This document shows positions 22,364 to 31,952 of a DNA stretch of 64,000 nucleotides, piece after piece. The stretch is taken from positions 30,662,815 to 30,726,814 of the forward strand of contig OU744730.1 of the NCBI GenBank assembly GCA_916613615.1, in the 5' to 3' direction. The position numbers and the translations under genes were made by a program. The first letter of the stretch is position 1, and every line of letters starts with the position of its first letter. The notes under the pieces were generated by a model that saw only the letters and a list, made by a program, of their open reading frames with translations, searched no databases and was not told where the DNA came from. This stretch comes from Steromphala cineraria. Its lineage: Eukaryota > Mollusca > Gastropoda > Trochida > Trochidae.

Positions 22364-23451
22364 GGTGTATATGTACACTCTTATCATGTGATATATTTCA
22401 GTCTGTTCCGTATCAACAACATGAATATAACTGATAAAGAGTGACAAATCTTATGAGAAATCTAGTTTGTGTATTATACAACTTTATCCCAAATTCACAG
22501 ATAAAGCTAGATTCTATCCATGTGATATATTTCAGTGTATATCCTATCAACATCATCAAAATGATTGATTAGAAATGACAATACTTATTCTTAGAGGAAT
22601 CATCTAGACATCTGCATAGTCTAGACTTAATTGGGTTCAATATCCACTGATCATAAAAAAAGCGTTAGTATAAAGGATTTATTATGAACGCTTAAAAAAG
22701 AAGAGATTTATGGAATGAATGTCTCTGTAAAATTAGTGGCAAGTTCATGTCCAAACACTAAGCTTTTTTAACCATAAGACGTCCATACAACTAGAGAATC
22801 GACATAGCCCAAGTCTATTGACACAGAGTCAACATACACTGACACCGAAAGGTTTTTTCATTCAATGAAAGACCGTCAACAACTCTCCTTTTTATTGACA
22901 AAGCTTCCTGGGGAGCTTATTATGGAAGGGGATGTGTGCCAAAAATTAAATCATGTAGACTCGTGACTCGTAAGATGTAACATGTCGTTCACAATCATGC
23001 AATTCTTGAAAAGACAAGTCCAAACTTGCTGTTCTCAACTTTTTATTTTATTTCAGAAACCCTGTTACAAATAGGGACATCAACCCTGGGTAGTAGATAT
23101 CCCATTGAAATAAAAGTATAGAATATTTTAGATTTCTTGGGGTTTTTTTTGGTTATTTTCATACAAAAACAACACATTCACTCACACATTCACACTTTAT
23201 CTCCTAGTGCATATAATAAACCTAGGGTACACAATTATTCATATTGACTATCGTTGATATGACAAAGTAGCTCTCTGTGGTTGTGACAAATTTTTGAATA
23301 TGATATTACACGATGGACACAAGAAGGAGCAATTCTAGAGAGATTATTCTAAATTAATGATATCATGATACATCATCCACTTTTGATAAAACATGTCTTG
23401 TTTACTTTTACTAAAAGCTATCTGTTTTACAATGAGATACCTATTATACAT
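22364..23451. other. Gene-free stretch
   Basis: AT-rich sequence with no recognised genes. GTGATATATTTCAGT occurs twice (about 22387 and 22522), suggesting a small diverged duplication. Confidence 0.5.
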
Positions 23452-23480
23452 ATACACTAAACCCCAAAAGAAACTATCCA
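23452..23480. repeat. Putative Tc1-type terminal repeat (left end of Tc1-B)
   Basis: The 29 bp including CACTAAACCCCAAAAGAAAC occurs again in inverted orientation at 44095-44123 with one mismatch. It resembles the AAAAGAAAC part of the Tc1-A terminus. It may be the original left end of the Tc1-like element whose transposase starts at 25153, with Tc1-A inserted between. Confidence 0.5.
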
Positions 23481-23717
23481 TTTTTAGAATTCAAATATAT
23501 TCTTAATTTACTTTAGCTAAATGTTAAGTTTTATGGAAACGGGTCGCCAAAACGTAACATTTCAGTTGTTCATCACAGAAATTGATAAGGTACGTGATTT
23601 TCATGACTTTTATTGAAAACTGAGAAAACACGTTTTTCTTTGATCATTGTTCCGCACATTCATTATTGAAAGTGAGTTAGCAAGCGATCAATTCACATGT
23701 GAGCCAGGAACTCACTA

Positions 23718-25125
23718 GCAAAAGAAACCTAACATCGGAATGTTTACATTATTTTTTCTGTAACTGACGTTTGCTGTCCTGGAAGTATCTAGAAACGAAC
23801 GCATAAACGCAACCAACATGTATGGACGTCACCAAGTCCGTGAATTTCCTGCATTGTTTTTTTCACACATTTTGTGAAAATCATGTGTTTTTTCAAACAA
23901 TCAAGAATGATGCATACAAGGGGTATAAAGGCGGGCATATCGATTGACGGATGTCACATCCGAAAAAAAACCACTCCAAAGATGCCAAGAATAACAACCG
24001 AAGAACGCGAGTGGGCATACCATGGATGCGACTCAAGTCCAGATTGCACAGACATTCGTTTGCAACCGGGTGACAGTAGCTCAACTTATTCAGAGGTACA
24101 ACCAGACAGGGCAGACTAGGGACAGGCCTAGGAGTGGGAGACCACGCGTCACAACCCCCCGTGAAGACCGCTACCTGCGAACTTTGCATCTGCGTAACCG
24201 GTTCCTTAGAGTGACGTCATCAGCCTTTCCGTGGAATGACCTTGACCTGTCTCCATTGACAGAACAGACCCCGTTGGGCTCGCACTGTGCGACGGTGGCA
24301 ACGGCGTGATTGGCAGAGGGTACTGTTCACTGATGAAGTCGGTTCAATTTGTTTCATGCTGATGGCAGAGTGCGTGTGTATCGGCGCCGAGGAGAGAGAC
24401 TGGCACCAAATTGCATCCAGGAGGTCCAGCCCTTTTGTGGAGGGGGTATCATAGTATGGGGAGGGATCTGTGGCGATAGAAGACAAATCTTGCGGTAACT
24501 TGAATGCCCAGAGGTACAGGGATAAAGTTATGCGCCCTGTTGTGCTTCCATACCTATGTCAGCAGCCACAAGGTGTTCTCAGGACAATTCTCAACTCACA
24601 CAAGACTTTCTTGCCAGAAGAAACATTCCGGTGTTGTCTTGGCCGTCTCGTTCTCCTGACCTGTCGCCCATAGAACACCTTTGGGACCACATGGGTAGAC
24701 GTCTCAGACAGAGACCACAACGTCCAAACACTTTGGCTGAGCTTGAACAAGCCATTCTGGACGAATGGAACCAGATTCCAAATGACGTCATTAGGCGACT
24801 GACATCGTCGATGAGACGACGCTGTTTTGCATGCATGGCTGTTCATGGAGGTCATACCATATATTGAAGTTGTGTTGTTCTGTTTTCCTGGAACAATTTT
24901 CAATTTGAGAAACGTGCTACCGAACTCTTGAACATGAAAAGGCTATTTTCTGACCCCTGGCATGTTCGATTGCCAATACAACATTGGACTTTAATGTGAC
25001 ATTGATCCTGTCTCATCAGCCGTTTGTATCCATGAATTGTTAATGCAATACTCTTTAGTTGAACAAATTCTGGTTTTTAGTTTTTATTTTATTGTCAGAT
25101 GCATCCGATGTTAGGTTTCTTTTGC
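23718..25125 (+). mobile_element. Tc1-like element A, 1,408 bp
   Basis: Perfect terminal repeats start GCAAAAGAAACCTAACATCG and are inverted at the right end. TA dinucleotides flank at 23716-23717 and 25126-25127, as expected for Tc1/mariner. The element encloses a broken transposase gene. Confidence 0.85.
23981..24867 (+). pseudogene. Tc1-like transposase A, several frameshifts
   Basis: The gene begins MPRITTEER at 23981 and slips frame within about 15 codons. The helix-turn-helix region follows (VTVAQLIQRY, then GRPRVTTPREDRYLRTLHLR). After a deletion around 24230 the frame changes again before LFTDE, the first catalytic aspartate. Frame changes near 24330-24480 separate the YRRRGER and IVWGGI segments. 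The C-terminus is open: PSRSPDLSPIEHLWDHMGRR, with the catalytic glutamate, then IPNDVIRRLTSSM, ending HTIY-stop. At least four lesions make it inactive. It is closely similar to transposase B just downstream. Confidence 0.85.
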
Positions 25126-25152
25126 TAGTCAGTTTATAAAACCAATTTTAAA

Positions 25153-26387
25153 ATGCCTAGATTGACCCCAGAACAGCGCGGCAGGGCCTTGGGTATGAAG
25201 GACATGGGTGCTTCAAATGTTCTTATTGCAAGAACATTCGGCTGTCATCGAAAAACCATCGAAAATTTGATAAAACGTTATAGGGACACGGGAACAACAT
25301 TAGATAGATCGCGTACAGGTAGACCACGTGTGACGTCACGTCGGGAAGACCGATACTTAAGAACTCTCCATCTCCGAAATCGATTCCTGACAGTTGCAGA
25401 ATCGGCGTCTACGGCTCTCGGGAGGGTGCTTAGTCAATCAACCGTCAGAAGGAGGTTAAGAGCAGCAGGGATTCGGGCCCGTCAACCTTATTGTGGCCCA
25501 ACGTTGACACGTCAACATCGACATAACCTATTAATCTGGACAAGATGTGTACAAAGGTTGCAGCTTCGTGATTGGCGAAATGTTATGTTCACCGATGAAA
25601 GTAGGTTTTGTTTATATAAGCATGATGGCAGAGCCCGCGTTTATCGCCGTCAGGGTGAAAGAAACGCTCCAAATTGTGTTGCAGAGGTCCAGGCACACGG
25701 TGGGGGAAGTGTGATGGTTTGGGGCGGTATCCGAGGAGAAAACAAGTCGCCATTGGTGATTGTTATGGGTAACATTACTGCGCAAAGATACATTGATCAA
25801 GTGCTTACATGCTCCTGGTAGGGTCACCCAAGCTGGACAGGTCGACGGGTAGAAGCCAGACCAAAGTTGAGTTCTTCTAAAACCTGCTTTCTATCTCTTA
25901 CTATGCCTTTCTTTCCGTCTTTTCCCTCATCCTTTCGATCCCTTTCTCTCTGATCTGTCTACTCTCTTTTGGATGGCAACATCCACGTGTTTAATAACTG
26001 AAATATTGTTCAAAACACGTTAAACACCATCTCACTCACTCACTCACTCGTTGTGTTGCCATTACTTCAGAATCATTCGGGAACTTAGTTTCAACATGAT
26101 AACGCGCATGCACATTCAGCAAGAGCAGTGTCAACATTCCTGGACCACAACAACGTCAACGTCTTGCCGTGGCCGTCACGTTCTCCTGATCTCTCTCCAA
26201 TTGAACACATGTGGAACTGCCTAGGGAGGCGAATCAGGAATAGAGCAAACCCTCCAGTCAACCTGAGGCAGCTGGAACAAGCCCTACAGGATGAATGGGG
26301 GAACATCCCTAACGCCATCGTCAGACGTTTCACGACATCTCTGAGACGAGTGTTTGCCTGCATAACACCTCAAGAAAATCCTACGTA
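25153..26387 (+). pseudogene. Tc1-like transposase B, interrupted by a SINE-like insertion
   Basis: The ATG at 25153 opens 222 good codons. They contain the two-part helix-turn-helix (residues about 1-110, with GRPRVTSRREDRYLRTLHLR at about 56-75), then MFTDESRF with the first catalytic aspartate, YRRQGERNAPN and VMVWGGI. The frame stops where foreign sequence enters at about 25815. Transposase sequence resumes near 26050 with LPLLQNHSGT, a TAG stop, FQHDNARAHSA (second aspartate), SRSPDLSPIEHMW (glutamate) and LRRVFACIT. A DD34E triad is therefore present but split. The right end of the element is lost at the second Mutator-like insertion. Far less decayed than A, so B was probably active more recently. 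Confidence 0.85.
25815..26050 (+). mobile_element. SINE-like insertion with (CTCA)n tail
   Basis: About 235 bp interrupt the transposase B frame. They start near TCCTGGTAGGGTCACC, contain GGTCGACGGGTAGAAGCC and a pyrimidine-rich middle, and end ACACGTTAAACACCATC followed by (CTCA)n at 26031-26049. Simple (CTCA)/(GTGA) tails like this are typical of molluscan SINEs. No polymerase III box was identified with confidence. Confidence 0.6.
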
Positions 26388-26395
26388 TAATGACC

Positions 26396-27948
26396 GGGTT
26401 GTAGTCAAAAGGGCCGAATGTCAAAAGGGCCGAGAACTGCATAGTCAAAAAGGCCGAAGGAAAAAGTCAAAAGGGCCGAGGTGAAAGTCAAAAGGGCCGA
26501 GCCATTTAGTCAAATGGGCCGTGTTCCAAGTCATAAGGGCCGAACCCAAAAAATACCTACAAATAACATAGCAAAAATACAGATTCCATCTTTTATTGAC
26601 ATCGTAACAACATTTCAACAATATTTTTATTGTCGCACTATTATTGATCAGCACTTTTCACACTTTCAGGTGTAGAAAAACGTACAGTTTTAGACAGTAC
26701 TGTTTTAGTCTGTAGGTTTAGACAACATCTTTCTGGTTCACATTTACATATCAAATGGTCCATATGGGTACAGGCTTCTGATTTATATCACAAAATTTAG
26801 ATCTAGAACCTCTAAGTTAGATGTAATCATAGAACATAGATAACGGTATGTACATCATGATGTAAATGTAAGTGTAAGATTCTGGATGATCTCGGATGAA
26901 CTTCTTTTTATGTTAGAGTGTAATCTGTTAAATGAATTACGATAAAAATATGTTCCGTCATATTATTATAAACTTTTATCAATAAATAGATATGTTTCAC
27001 TTATGTCCATCTCATATAAACCAATACTTGTTTAAACGTTAATCCTTATATCAAATATGACTTGCGTATGCTCAATCAATTTATATGTATTACTTCAATA
27101 TATTATTTGATAACTCTATGTCATGATTTATTATTTATGAAAATAAACTTGACTTCACTTGACTTATAACTAATACCCTCTTGAATTTTCGATTTCGTAT
27201 TGATTGATCTGTTTTCTTATTAAATTACTCAGTGTACTTTTAGAGTAATTGTCACAATCCAATTACATTGTTTTCTTAGCGAACAAGGTATTGCAGTAGA
27301 TGATTGATTATATGTTTTCTTAACTAATTACGTATTGTTGTAGAAACACCTACATGGTTATATAACACAATTCAGTTTTTAAAAGTTTCAAAAGTTTACG
27401 TCTCTCACTCCCTACACCAAATATACGCCCAATGGATTTCCCAAATTCCACTGGGATTTAATCACACGTATCTTCCAATTTACGTCTTCATGTATAAAAT
27501 GTAAATGTTCTTGTTTTGACTGCTTAAATCTCATTCCAGAAGCCTACAGAAAGTTTCATTCCACCAATTTTGTTTCCTCTTACACTTGCTATTTCTGTTA
27601 GTTGAACTATTTAGGTTTTCAGTCATCACGTTGAGTTCCGATAAGTAACAAGGGAAACATACTTACTTAGTAATGAAAACATTAATCCAATCACTTAAAA
27701 AAACATAGCACAAACCAAGGAGTATTTTTGGAATTGATTAGAATCACTTGGCTAAGTAAACATATTACAACTTAGGACTATCAAATGTAGGTTGAATACA
27801 ATGAATACATGTATATAATTTTTTTTATTTTCGGCCCTTTTTCCTCGGCCCTTATGACTATTAACTTCGGCCCTTTTGACTTTTTCACTCGGCCCTTTTG
27901 ACTTTTTTTATCGGCCTTTTCATCCTTCGGCCCATTTGACCAGATCCC
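26396..27948. mobile_element. Mutator-like MITE 2 with tandem-motif inverted arms, 1,553 bp
   Basis: The left arm (26396-26550) holds about seven copies of AGTCAAAAGGGCCGA with irregular spacers. The right arm (27830-27948) holds about seven inverted copies (TCGGCCCTTTTGACT). Outer ends are GGGTTGTAGTC and, inverted, GGGATCTGGTC. A perfect 8 bp direct repeat TAATGACC lies at 26388-26395 and 27949-27956. The roughly 1.28 kb interior is AT-rich without credible coding sequence. It inserted at or beyond the 3' end of the Tc1-B transposase. Confidence 0.8.
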
Positions 27949-27956
27949 TAATGACC

Positions 27957-28110
27957 CAGGATACGTCAGGAAACCACAAGCGTTTAATGAAGTTTAATGA
28001 CCAGGAAACCCCAGGCGTTTAATGAGGTTTAATGAGCAGGATACAGGGAATTTCATGTGCGGAGGAAATGTCAGGAAATGTCATGCTACTCAAGTAAACG
28101 TCAGGAAATT
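27957..28110. repeat. Short degenerate repeats (CAGGAAACC / GTTTAATGA)
   Basis: CAGGAAACC, CAGGCGTTTAATGA and GTTTAATGA motifs occur two or three times at a spacing of about 35-38 bp, then TTTCATGTGCGGAGGAAATG. A related stretch (TTTAATGA, GGATACGGGG, TTTCATGGGCAGGAAAT) lies at about 43690-43735. Family unknown. Confidence 0.5.
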
Positions 28111-29250
28111 TTTGATCTATTTTCTTATATTAACTAAGTGTAAAATATTTTCTTATGGAAGAAGCCTTTGTAGGGGTTTATTCGTTCGTTCGTTTATTCG
28201 CAACAGGTTCGTAGATTAAAATGTTTACAGGTTAGTATAAAAAAATGAAAAATGTTTTAAAAAATAACCAAATGATAACATACTGTGTTTAAATATATTT
28301 CAAGGAAGAAACTGTATATAATCTGTTCCAGTAAAACAACTGAATGAATATCTTTATACTGTATGCTGTACCTTGATTACAAATTTGTAAAATGAAGGAA
28401 GAAAGGAAGAATAATGTCATAAGTCATCTTCTAGTCCCCTCTTTAGGGTGTTTTACATATACAGGCCGATAAATGAAATGTACTTTAATGTATGAAATAC
28501 TTCCTCTCTTATCTATGCTCGATTAGGTATAATTGTAAATGATATTATTCTTATACCAGTAAAAAAAACTTCCATTTCCTCTTATGAGGGATTGAAATGT
28601 AGAATTATATAACTATGCAATGTATAATGGGCCGGTGGTCTAGTTACTGAATAAACTCTCTCTCTCTATGAGGGATTAAGAATCAGAATGAATTAGTTTA
28701 CAATTTTGAAATACATGGCAACCATATATCATTTATACATATTATGTGACAACGGCATTACAAAGTATGCCAAAAGATTGGCTGCATAAAAAACATGTGA
28801 AACTAACCTTATCGACAATGAAATCCTCTATATTTAAGCACATAAATCCATCAATGATTAGTGATAACACTATGTTGCAGCACATTGCAGTCTCTGCCTT
28901 ACTTCATAACAAGTTAGGTACAAATGAATATGCAGAAATATAGGGAAAGAAACTTTGCATTGGGTCTTGGTTAACCTCTAACATCTGATTGGATAACTAG
29001 ATAAGAGTGACAAACAATGCCTCGAGTATTACTCACCTGTCAGCGTGGATTGTCAATACACGTGTCAATCTGTCTAATTGACGCCATAAGCTAATGAGGA
29101 AATGGTATCGTCTAATTGACACCAATAGTTAACGAGGGCTGAATGCTACAAAAACAGATTCCAATATACGGCTTACATTGATGAGCTTGTCTTTGAAAAG
29201 ACAAATACATAACTGAATATAAAGATACAGATATACAGGAACAGATATAT
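28111..29250. other. Gene-free stretch with inverted-repeat arms
   Basis: No gene. (TTCG)n-like sequence lies at about 28183-28200. AAATACATGGCAACCATATA at about 28709 is matched inverted near 41980-42000. About 28997-29195 is matched inverted and diverged at about 37140-37315 (shared GAGGGCTGA and TACGGCTTACAT-type blocks). Confidence 0.5.
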
Positions 29251-29251
29251 A

Positions 29252-31952
29252 CAATTCAATTCAATTCTTTATTAACCTTTAGCATTACAGCTAATCGGCG
29301 GTTACAAAGATACATTATGAGTTGGTGCAGGTGAACATTTTCAGAAAACATACTCACTTACAATTGAAGCAACTGATTTCTTAATGTACATGCTTTGTAA
29401 AGATATTTCCCAAGATTACATAACTGTTTTACATTATTGATACTTAATAACTGGACAAGTTTAAAAACAGATGGGTTATTACAATAATATGGCTTTATAA
29501 ATTTTTGTCGAAGATCATTATACATTGGACATTTCAAAATAAAATGAAATTCATCTTCAATTTCACTTTTACATAAAACACATTTCCTATCATTTACATG
29601 AACATTTTGATATCTACCCGTTTCAATTGACAACGTATGAGAGCACAGTCTAAAATTGGATATATATCTTTTATACAGTGCTGGGATAGGTTTCTGTAAA
29701 TAATACTGTAATACATGACTTGTAATAACGTTTTTATAGATTACACATTTCGAGGAGCTTTCTAATTGGCCATTAATAACCTGAATAGCATTATCTATAA
29801 GTCTTTGCTTAATTACAGGCAAGAAATAAGATGACAACTCCTGTTTATACCAAATATCATTAAAACCTAAAGAAAAAAGTATGTGTTTAACATTATAGGC
29901 CCAATTATGTACATTCCGGTTTTCAGCTTCATCAAATAAATACTCATAACAACCACGCAAAATACAATTTTCTGTCTTAAGTAATTTACACCAATATTTA
30001 ACAATACCAAACTGCCTTTTACAACTTAATGGATAACGACCTAATTCAGAATAAATCATTGCATTGTTTGTACATTTTTTTACTCCTAATAACCGTTTAC
30101 AAAAATCTAAATGTACCCGTTCAATATTAACACCCTTATTATTGCCCCATATCTCAGCTCCATAAGAGAGGATACTGCCAATATAGCAATCAAACAGAGA
30201 CAATATTGTTTCAGCATTAAAAGAGCAACACTTGATATTATTATTAAGAGCAAACATTGCCTTCCTGGCTTGATCAGACAACTGTTTTTCAGCAAAGGAA
30301 AACTTATTATTATTATTAAATAATATACCCAAGTAACAAAACTGATTTACTACTTCAACCATTTTACCATTATAAAACCAATGCTCTGTATTTCTAATTT
30401 TACCACCTTTTCTAAATACAACAATCTTAGTTTTATCAATATTAACACTTAGACTCCACTTCTCTGAGTAAACAGACAATGTATTAAGTTGTTTTTGAAG
30501 TCCATCAATACTTTCTGAAAATAATACCAAATCATCTGCATACATTAACAGGAAAAGGTTAAGTGATAAACTTTCATAGGGTATGCAATTGTCTTTCAAA
30601 AAAGTCATTTCAAAATCATTAATATACAAAGAAAATAAAATTGGAGACAAAACCTCCCCCTGCATTAAACCAACAGAATTCTTAAAATATTGACTATTGA
30701 AACCGTTAATTGAAACACATGATCTAACATTTGAATACATGGAGCGAATAACACCCAGGAGTTTTCCTCTAATACCTAATGCTGATAATTTATACCAGAG
30801 CTTATACCTATTAACAGAGTCGAAAGCCTTTTGGAAATCTATGAAAGCGCAATACAGACGTTTGCCATTACGTAAACTTTTATCAATCAAAGTATGTAAT
30901 GAAAACATAGCATCAACTGTACTTACATTAGGTTGGAAGCCAAACTGAGCATCTGTAATGACACTGTTATCCTCAGACCATGTTAACAGCCTTTGGTTTA
31001 TAATAGTAGTGAAAAGTTTGCCAAAGCAACTAACTAAACTAATTCCCCGATAATTGTTGGGGTCCAAGTTGTCTCCTTTTTTGAATACAGGAACAATTAC
31101 AGCTGAAGACCACGATTTTGGAAAAAAGCCAGTTGACATAATGCAATTAAATATCTTATGTAATAAAGGTGAAATGTAAGTATCATATTCAATAAAATAT
31201 TCATTTAACATATAGTCAGGTCCATGTGCTTTATCTCGTTTCAATGACTTTATTGCTTTCTGTATTTCGGCTAGAGTTATTTCACTGTCAAGTTCTTCAA
31301 ATATCGCATCATCAATGTCTGGAAATGAACATTCGCCGGAAGAATTATCTTCTTTTGTAGCAACAGATCGGAAATGATCAAAAAAATCTGAGAGATTTAC
31401 ATTATTTATTGTCTTTCGTCGTTTGGAAAACTTCATGAAGAACTGTTTCGGGTTGTTTTTCTTTAATTTAGTTAATCTGTTACCCTCTGATTGTAAGTAC
31501 TGTCTTTTACACTTTCTTTCTTTCTTCTTGTATAGTTGTTTCTTGATATGAAGTATTTTATGATTTTCCAAACTTTTATTCCTATTGAAGTCTCGCAATG
31601 ATCTAACATAGTCCAGATAACATGATTTAAGGCTATCATCAAACCAGGGTTTATCTTCAACACGAGCACGTACTTGGGGAATCCCCTTGTTGACATGACT
31701 TGAAATTGATTTGTCACGTGGTCCAATGTTATTGACAACTCTAAAAAAGGGCGACATGACCTCAGACATTAGCGTGGTAAAACTGTCAACACAATTATCT
31801 ACATGATGCTGCGACGTGATTTCGGTAACGTCAAAACAGGCATTAAGTCTATCAAAGTTGACGAGAAGTGCTTCTTTGCTCACCGAAAGGTATATAAGTG
31901 AAACATATTTCATTACACCAAAAATGCCAAAACCTGCTATCATTGTGTTCAT
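29252..31952 (-). mobile_element. LINE 1, 5'-truncated, 3' end with (AATTG)n
   Basis: Minus-strand non-LTR retrotransposon. The 3' end at 29252-29275 reads AATAAAGAATTGAATTGAATTG on the coding strand in two overlapping parts: a polyA-like signal and then tandem AATTG units, as in CR1/L2-like LINEs. It carries one long ORF. No endonuclease domain is present, so the copy is 5'-truncated or rearranged. Confidence 0.75.
29358..31952 (-). CDS. LINE reverse transcriptase, open frame of 864 codons
   Basis: The ATG at 31952 opens 864 codons without a stop. The first 35 or so residues do not look like LINE protein, so the functional start is uncertain. Reverse transcriptase motifs run in order: VIVPVFKKGDNLDPNNYRGI, FIDFQKAFDSVN, MQGEVLSPILFSLYINDF, and the catalytic MYADDLVLFSES at about residues 470-480. 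A maturase-like thumb region follows. A C-terminal zinc knuckle is at 791-808 (C-x2-C-x8-H-x4-C within CVLCKSEIEDEFHFILKC). The apurinic-type endonuclease expected upstream is missing, so the copy cannot cut target DNA by itself. The unbroken frame implies recent insertion. The same family is represented by relics at 46950-47163 and 57990-60075. The clade (Jockey/CR1/L2 group) is inferred. Confidence 0.85.
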   Translation of the reverse strand: MNTMIAGFGIFGVMKYVSLIYLSVSKEALLVNFDRLNACFDVTEITSQHHVDNCVDSFTTLMSEVMSPFFRVVNNIGPRDKSISSHVNKGIPQVRARVEDKPWFDDSLKSCYLDYVRSLRDFNRNKSLENHKILHIKKQLYKKKERKCKRQYLQSEGNRLTKLKKNNPKQFFMKFSKRRKTINNVNLSDFFDHFRSVATKEDNSSGECSFPDIDDAIFEELDSEITLAEIQKAIKSLKRDKAHGPDYMLNEYFIEYDTYISPLLHKIFNCIMSTGFFPKSWSSAVIVPVFKKGDNLDPNNYRGISLVSCFGKLFTTIINQRLLTWSEDNSVITDAQFGFQPNVSTVDAMFSLHTLIDKSLRNGKRLYCAFIDFQKAFDSVNRYKLWYKLSALGIRGKLLGVIRSMYSNVRSCVSINGFNSQYFKNSVGLMQGEVLSPILFSLYINDFEMTFLKDNCIPYESLSLNLFLLMYADDLVLFSESIDGLQKQLNTLSVYSEKWSLSVNIDKTKIVVFRKGGKIRNTEHWFYNGKMVEVVNQFCYLGILFNNNNKFSFAEKQLSDQARKAMFALNNNIKCCSFNAETILSLFDCYIGSILSYGAEIWGNNKGVNIERVHLDFCKRLLGVKKCTNNAMIYSELGRYPLSCKRQFGIVKYWCKLLKTENCILRGCYEYLFDEAENRNVHNWAYNVKHILFSLGFNDIWYKQELSSYFLPVIKQRLIDNAIQVINGQLESSSKCVIYKNVITSHVLQYYLQKPIPALYKRYISNFRLCSHTLSIETGRYQNVHVNDRKCVLCKSEIEDEFHFILKCPMYNDLRQKFIKPYYCNNPSVFKLVQLLSINNVKQLCNLGKYLYKACTLRNQLLQL

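Noticed and set aside
24559..24903. Minus-strand frames opposite Tc1-A and Tc1-B transposases
   Set aside because: Shadows of the plus-strand transposase coding sequence.
26396..26550. CRISPR-like array of GTCAAAAGGGCCGA
   Set aside because: Spacers are 2-12 bp and irregular, the array is mirrored 1.3 kb away, and target duplications flank it: a transposon arm in a eukaryotic genome.
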